Part shown: positions 6,015 through 8,814 of the stretch, one piece after another
Numbering within the stretch: the first letter of the stretch is position 1
How the letters are laid out: each line of letters opens with the position of its first letter
Source: Oscillospiraceae bacterium
Lineage (GTDB): Bacteria > Bacillota > Clostridia > Oscillospirales > Oscillospiraceae
Length of the DNA: 8,814 bases
Direction of reading: 5' to 3'
NCBI GenBank assembly: GCA_009785655.1
Contig: WQVW01000052.1
Coordinates: 1 to 8,814 of the forward strand
The notes under the pieces: generated by a model
Seen by the model: the letters and a program-made list of their open reading frames with translations, nothing else
Databases searched by the model: none
Told to the model about the DNA's origin: nothing
Position numbers and translations under genes: made by a program

Positions 6015-6021
6015 ACATTGC

Positions 6022-7278
6022 ATGAGCACGAAAAAGCCACTTGAGGGAATAAGAGTAATAGAAATGAGCACATTTATCGCGGTGCCGGCGTGTGCACGGT
6101 ATTTTGCCGAGTTTGGCGCGGAAGTGATAAAGATTGAGCCGAAATCCGGTGACATGGTTCGCTTTAACGGCGCGTCTGAAGGCCGCTTGGGTGATCCGTA
6201 TGAAAACACCACGTTCGATCTTGAAAATGCACACAAACGCAGCATTGTTTTAAATCTCAAGGATCCGGAGGGGAAAGCGATTCTCTTCAAAATGCTTGAG
6301 ACGACTGATATTTTCATGACAAACTGGCGTCCGCAGGCGTTGGCAAAACTCGGCCTTAATTATGAAGACTTAAAAGAAAAGTTCCCGAAACTGGTATACG
6401 CCTCATTCACCGGTTATGGTGAGGAAGGGCCGGATATGAATCTGCCCGGCTATGACTTCACCGCCTTCTGGGCGCGCAGCGGTCTGCTTGGTACGTCGTA
6501 CCAAAAGGATTCAGAGCCGGTCAATCTCATTCCGGGCATCGGTGACCACACCTCCGGCATGTTTATGGCCGCCGGTATTATGACGGCACTCTTCAACGCG
6601 CAGAGAACGGGCAAAGGCGATAAGGTTGCGGTCAACCTGTTGCATTGCGCGATATTCGTCCAGGGAATCGCAATCCAGGCCGCGCAGTATAAGGGACTGG
6701 GGCAGACCTATCCGCTCAGCCGTAAAACGGCGGAGAATCCGTTTAACAATACGTACCAGAGCAAGGATGGCAGATTTATTCAAATTTCAATGCCGCCGTT
6801 TGACATGTTTTATCCGAAATTCATGCCATTGATTGGCAGAGAAGACCTGGTCGGGAATGAGCGTTATACAATGTCCAGCATCACAAAGAATAAGCTGCAC
6901 GGCGAATTCGTGCAAATACTAAGCGATGCGTTCGCACAGAAGACGGCGGAGGAGTGGTCAAAGATCTTGACCGAAGGAGACATTCCGTTTTCCGTCTGCC
7001 AAGTGTGGGAAGAAGTGCTTGAGGACAAGCAAGCTTGGGCTGCCGGTGTGTTTGAAGAGGTTGACTATCCTTCCGGCAAGCGCACAATGGTTCGTCCGCC
7101 TGTATGCATAGAGGGTGCGGACAAACTGCCATACGTACGCGGGCCTATGCTGGCAGAGCATTCAGAGGATATATTAAAAGAGCTCGGCTACACAGATGCG
7201 CAGCTGAAAGAACTGCATGAAAAAGGCGTATACAACTCATGGGATGATTTGAAAGATTTCGTGATGTCACGGCAATAA
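6022..7278 (+). CDS. Family III (CaiB/BaiF) acyl-CoA transferase, FldA/HadA-like
   Basis: The 418-residue protein is a full-length family III CoA-transferase, which moves CoA between carboxylic acids through an aspartyl-CoA mixed anhydride. It opens with LEGIRVIEMSTFIAVPACARYFAEFGAEVIKIE, the family's CoA-binding Rossmann part. It then has ENTTFDLENAHKRSIVLNL, TNWRPQALAKLGL and TGYGEEGPD. The nucleophile should be Asp175 in PGIGDHTSGMF, equivalent to the Asp in the GD-S/T-xxG motif of formyl-CoA transferase. The TTFDLENAHK, LPGYDFTAF and AQYK blocks resemble clostridial FldA (cinnamoyl-CoA:phenyllactate) and HadA (2-hydroxyisocaproate) CoA-transferases, which feed 2-hydroxy acids into reductive amino-acid fermentation. 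The dehydratase, activator and acyl-CoA dehydrogenase genes usual in such clusters are not next to it, so substrate is open. It has its own promoter and shares a terminator with convergent thrS. Confidence 0.88.
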   Translation: MSTKKPLEGIRVIEMSTFIAVPACARYFAEFGAEVIKIEPKSGDMVRFNGASEGRLGDPYENTTFDLENAHKRSIVLNLKDPEGKAILFKMLETTDIFMTNWRPQALAKLGLNYEDLKEKFPKLVYASFTGYGEEGPDMNLPGYDFTAFWARSGLLGTSYQKDSEPVNLIPGIGDHTSGMFMAAGIMTALFNAQRTGKGDKVAVNLLHCAIFVQGIAIQAAQYKGLGQTYPLSRKTAENPFNNTYQSKDGRFIQISMPPFDMFYPKFMPLIGREDLVGNERYTMSSITKNKLHGEFVQILSDAFAQKTAEEWSKILTEGDIPFSVCQVWEEVLEDKQAWAAGVFEEVDYPSGKRTMVRPPVCIEGADKLPYVRGPMLAEHSEDILKELGYTDAQLKELHEKGVYNSWDDLKDFVMSRQ

Positions 7279-7290
7279 TCGCATAATCAA

Positions 7291-7330
7291 AAAAATCAGG
7301 GTCGGGCTTCAATGCCCAACCCTGATTTTT
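7291..7330. terminator. Bidirectional terminator between the CoA-transferase gene and thrS
   Basis: Arms 7291-7302 (AAAAATCAGGGT) and 7319-7330 (ACCCTGATTTTT) are perfect complements. Inside them GGGC (7304-7307) pairs with GCCC (7314-7317). The A-run on one side and T-run on the other give a GC-rich stem with a U-tail for both strands. It sits 12 bases after the plus-strand stop and touches the TAA of thrS at 7330-7332, so it ends both convergent transcripts. Confidence 0.93.
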
Positions 7331-8814
7331 TATGCTCTATTTTGTTTTTCTTCCGTAATTCTCTCCATGAACTCATCCAGCGTCATTGCACCGATATCTC
7401 CCTCAGCACGGTTGCGGACGGTGACTTGGCCAACTTCCGCCTCTTTGTCGCCGAGTACCAGCATGTACGGGATCTTCTGCATCTGCGCCTCTCGGATTTT
7501 GTACCCGATCTTCTCAGCGCGGAAATCCGTCTCAACGCGGAATCCGGCGTCTTTCAGCTGATCTGCCACGGATTGTGCGTAATCTTTCGTGCGGTCGGTG
7601 ATTGGCATCACGATCACTTGTGTTGGAGCCAGCCATAGCGGGAGCGCCCCTGCATATTTTTCCAGAATTAGTGCAAGTGTCCGCTCGTAACAGCCGATGG
7701 ACGTGCGGTGGATGACAAACGGGAACTTTTTCTCGCCGTCTGAATCCACATACGTCATACCAAACTGCTCCGCCAGTTGAAAATCTATTTGTATCGTAAT
7801 TAGAGTGTCCTCTTTACCATAGACATTTTTGATTTGAATATCAAGCTTTGGTCCGTAGAATGCGGCTTCGCCGTCGGCTTCTACATATGGCACATTCAGG
7901 CCGTCCAGCACGTCGCGCATAAAGTTTTGTGTGCTTTCCCAATCTTCTTTCTTGCCCATGTATTTATCTGTGTCGTTCTCATCCCATTTTGAGAAGCGGT
8001 AGGTCACGTCATCCAATAGGCCGATGGTTTTTAACATATAATTTGCCAGCTCAAAACACCCACGGAATTCATCCGCAACCTGATCCGGGCGGCAGGCGAT
8101 ATGACCTTCTGAAATTGTAAACTGCCGGATGCGTATAAGGCCGTGCATTTCGCCGGATGATTCGTTGCGGAAGAGTGTTGCTGTTTCAGCATAGCGCAAC
8201 GGGAGGTCACGATAGCTGCGCATACGATTCAAATACGCCTGAAACTGGAACGGACAAGTCATCGGTCGCAGGGCGAGCACTTCTTCCTCCTCGTGCTTAT
8301 CCTTATCCCCCAGGACAAACATCCCGTCAAGGTAATGCTGCCAATGTCCGGAGATTTTATATAGGTCGGACTTGGCCATGACTGGGGTTTTTGTATGCAT
8401 ATATCCCCGACGTTCTTCCTCATCTTCAACAAATCGTTGCAGAATTTGTATCACTTTCGCGCCTTTGGGTAACAGGATTGGCAGTCCCTGTCCGATGACC
8501 TCAGACGTTGTAAAATATTCAAGCTCACGGCCTATCTTGTTGTGATCCCGCAGTTTCGCCTGTTCCAATCGCTCCAGATGTTCGTCAAGCTCCGGCTTGG
8601 TCATAAAGCACGTGCCGTACACGCGCTGCAGCATTTTATTGTTCGCGTCGCCGCGCCAATATGCGCCGGTGGCACTGGTCAGTTTCATTGCATTGGCCTT
8701 GATTCTGCCGGTTGAATCCACCTGCGAGCCCGCGCACAGGTCGGTGAATTCGCCTTGTTTATAGAAGCTGATAGCCTCACCCTCTGGCAGGTCGTGTATA
8801 AGTTCCAGCTTATA
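7330..8814 (-). CDS. thrS: Threonine-tRNA ligase, 5' end beyond the window
   Basis: Threonyl-tRNA synthetase attaches Thr to tRNA-Thr. The frame is open to the window edge: 494 residues are visible, lacking the N-terminal TGS and most of the editing domain, so the GTG at 8721 is not a start. Numbering from the edge, the end of the editing domain is FTDLCAGSQVDSTG (23-36), followed by GAYWRGDANNKMLQRVYGT. Class II motif 2 is in LFRNESSGEMHGL and motif 3 in IGCYERTLAL. Zinc ligands Cys187 (RPMTCP), His224 (EMHGL) and His369 (VIHR) are all present, so charging should work. The anticodon-binding domain fills about 395-494. It resembles the diverged clostridial ThrRS type, with RPMTCPFQ instead of RPMNCPxH. 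The editing motif DxCxGPH reads DLCAGSQ, so the His is lost. It converges on the CoA-transferase gene with the shared terminator between them. Any upstream T-box would lie outside the window. Confidence 0.96.
   Translation of the reverse strand, partial: YKLELIHDLPEGEAISFYKQGEFTDLCAGSQVDSTGRIKANAMKLTSATGAYWRGDANNKMLQRVYGTCFMTKPELDEHLERLEQAKLRDHNKIGRELEYFTTSEVIGQGLPILLPKGAKVIQILQRFVEDEEERRGYMHTKTPVMAKSDLYKISGHWQHYLDGMFVLGDKDKHEEEEVLALRPMTCPFQFQAYLNRMRSYRDLPLRYAETATLFRNESSGEMHGLIRIRQFTISEGHIACRPDQVADEFRGCFELANYMLKTIGLLDDVTYRFSKWDENDTDKYMGKKEDWESTQNFMRDVLDGLNVPYVEADGEAAFYGPKLDIQIKNVYGKEDTLITIQIDFQLAEQFGMTYVDSDGEKKFPFVIHRTSIGCYERTLALILEKYAGALPLWLAPTQVIVMPITDRTKDYAQSVADQLKDAGFRVETDFRAEKIGYKIREAQMQKIPYMLVLGDKEAEVGQVTVRNRAEGDIGAMTLDEFMERITEEKQNRA

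Noticed and set aside
6626..6832. Small plus-strand open frame inside the CoA-transferase gene
   Set aside because: It is Arg/Ser-rich out-of-frame peptide without a ribosome binding site, fully inside a conserved coding region.
8719..8721. GTG as the start of thrS
   Set aside because: The frame continues upstream to the window edge with conserved ThrRS residues (FYKQGEFTDLCAG), so the gene is simply cut by the window.

Overview
The window looks like a piece of an anaerobic Firmicutes genome, most likely class Clostridia in the broad Eubacteriales/Oscillospiraceae-type lineage. The reasons are a ParC-like topoisomerase subunit of the clostridial type, a long-form ribosome hibernation factor, a DivIVA-like coiled-coil protein, an oxygen-sensitive-type (class I) fumarase-like alpha subunit, a CoA-transferase resembling those of reductive amino-acid (Stickland) fermentation, strong AGGAGG ribosome binding sites and sigma-A type promoters. 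No phage, transposon, CRISPR or RNA gene was seen. Every base lies in a gene or in a gap shorter than about 210 bases.

Layout. Positions 1-114 are the tail of a GNAT acetyltransferase gene. It is followed by four tightly packed plus-strand genes: a topoisomerase IV subunit A (123-2354), a lipoprotein with a transglutaminase-like domain (2386-3489, TTG start), a DivIVA-like protein with six 21-residue repeats (3533-4228) and a class I fumarate hydratase alpha-subunit homologue (4262-5107). Gaps of 8, 31, 43 and 33 bases and the absence of a terminator suggest one transcript. A 168-base gap with an extended -10 promoter then leads to hpf (5276-5818), closed by a strong intrinsic terminator. A second promoter with a near-consensus TTGACA-17-TAGAAT starts a family III CoA-transferase gene (6022-7278). 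That gene converges on thrS (complement 7330-8814, 5' end outside the window), with a bidirectional terminator between the two stop codons.

Working together. hpf, the CoA-transferase and thrS look like independent units for translation arrest, fermentation and tRNA charging. The four-gene block is the odd part. Two of its enzymes appear to have lost catalytic residues: the transglutaminase-like lipoprotein has Gly where the nucleophilic Cys belongs, and the fumarase-like protein has lost one of three iron-sulfur Cys ligands and several substrate-binding residues and has no beta subunit beside it. They sit with a DivIVA-like scaffold and a chromosome-decatenating enzyme subunit. A role as pseudoenzymes in envelope, division or chromosome segregation is an inference only. 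The thrS product also lacks the editing-site His of the DxCxGPH motif.
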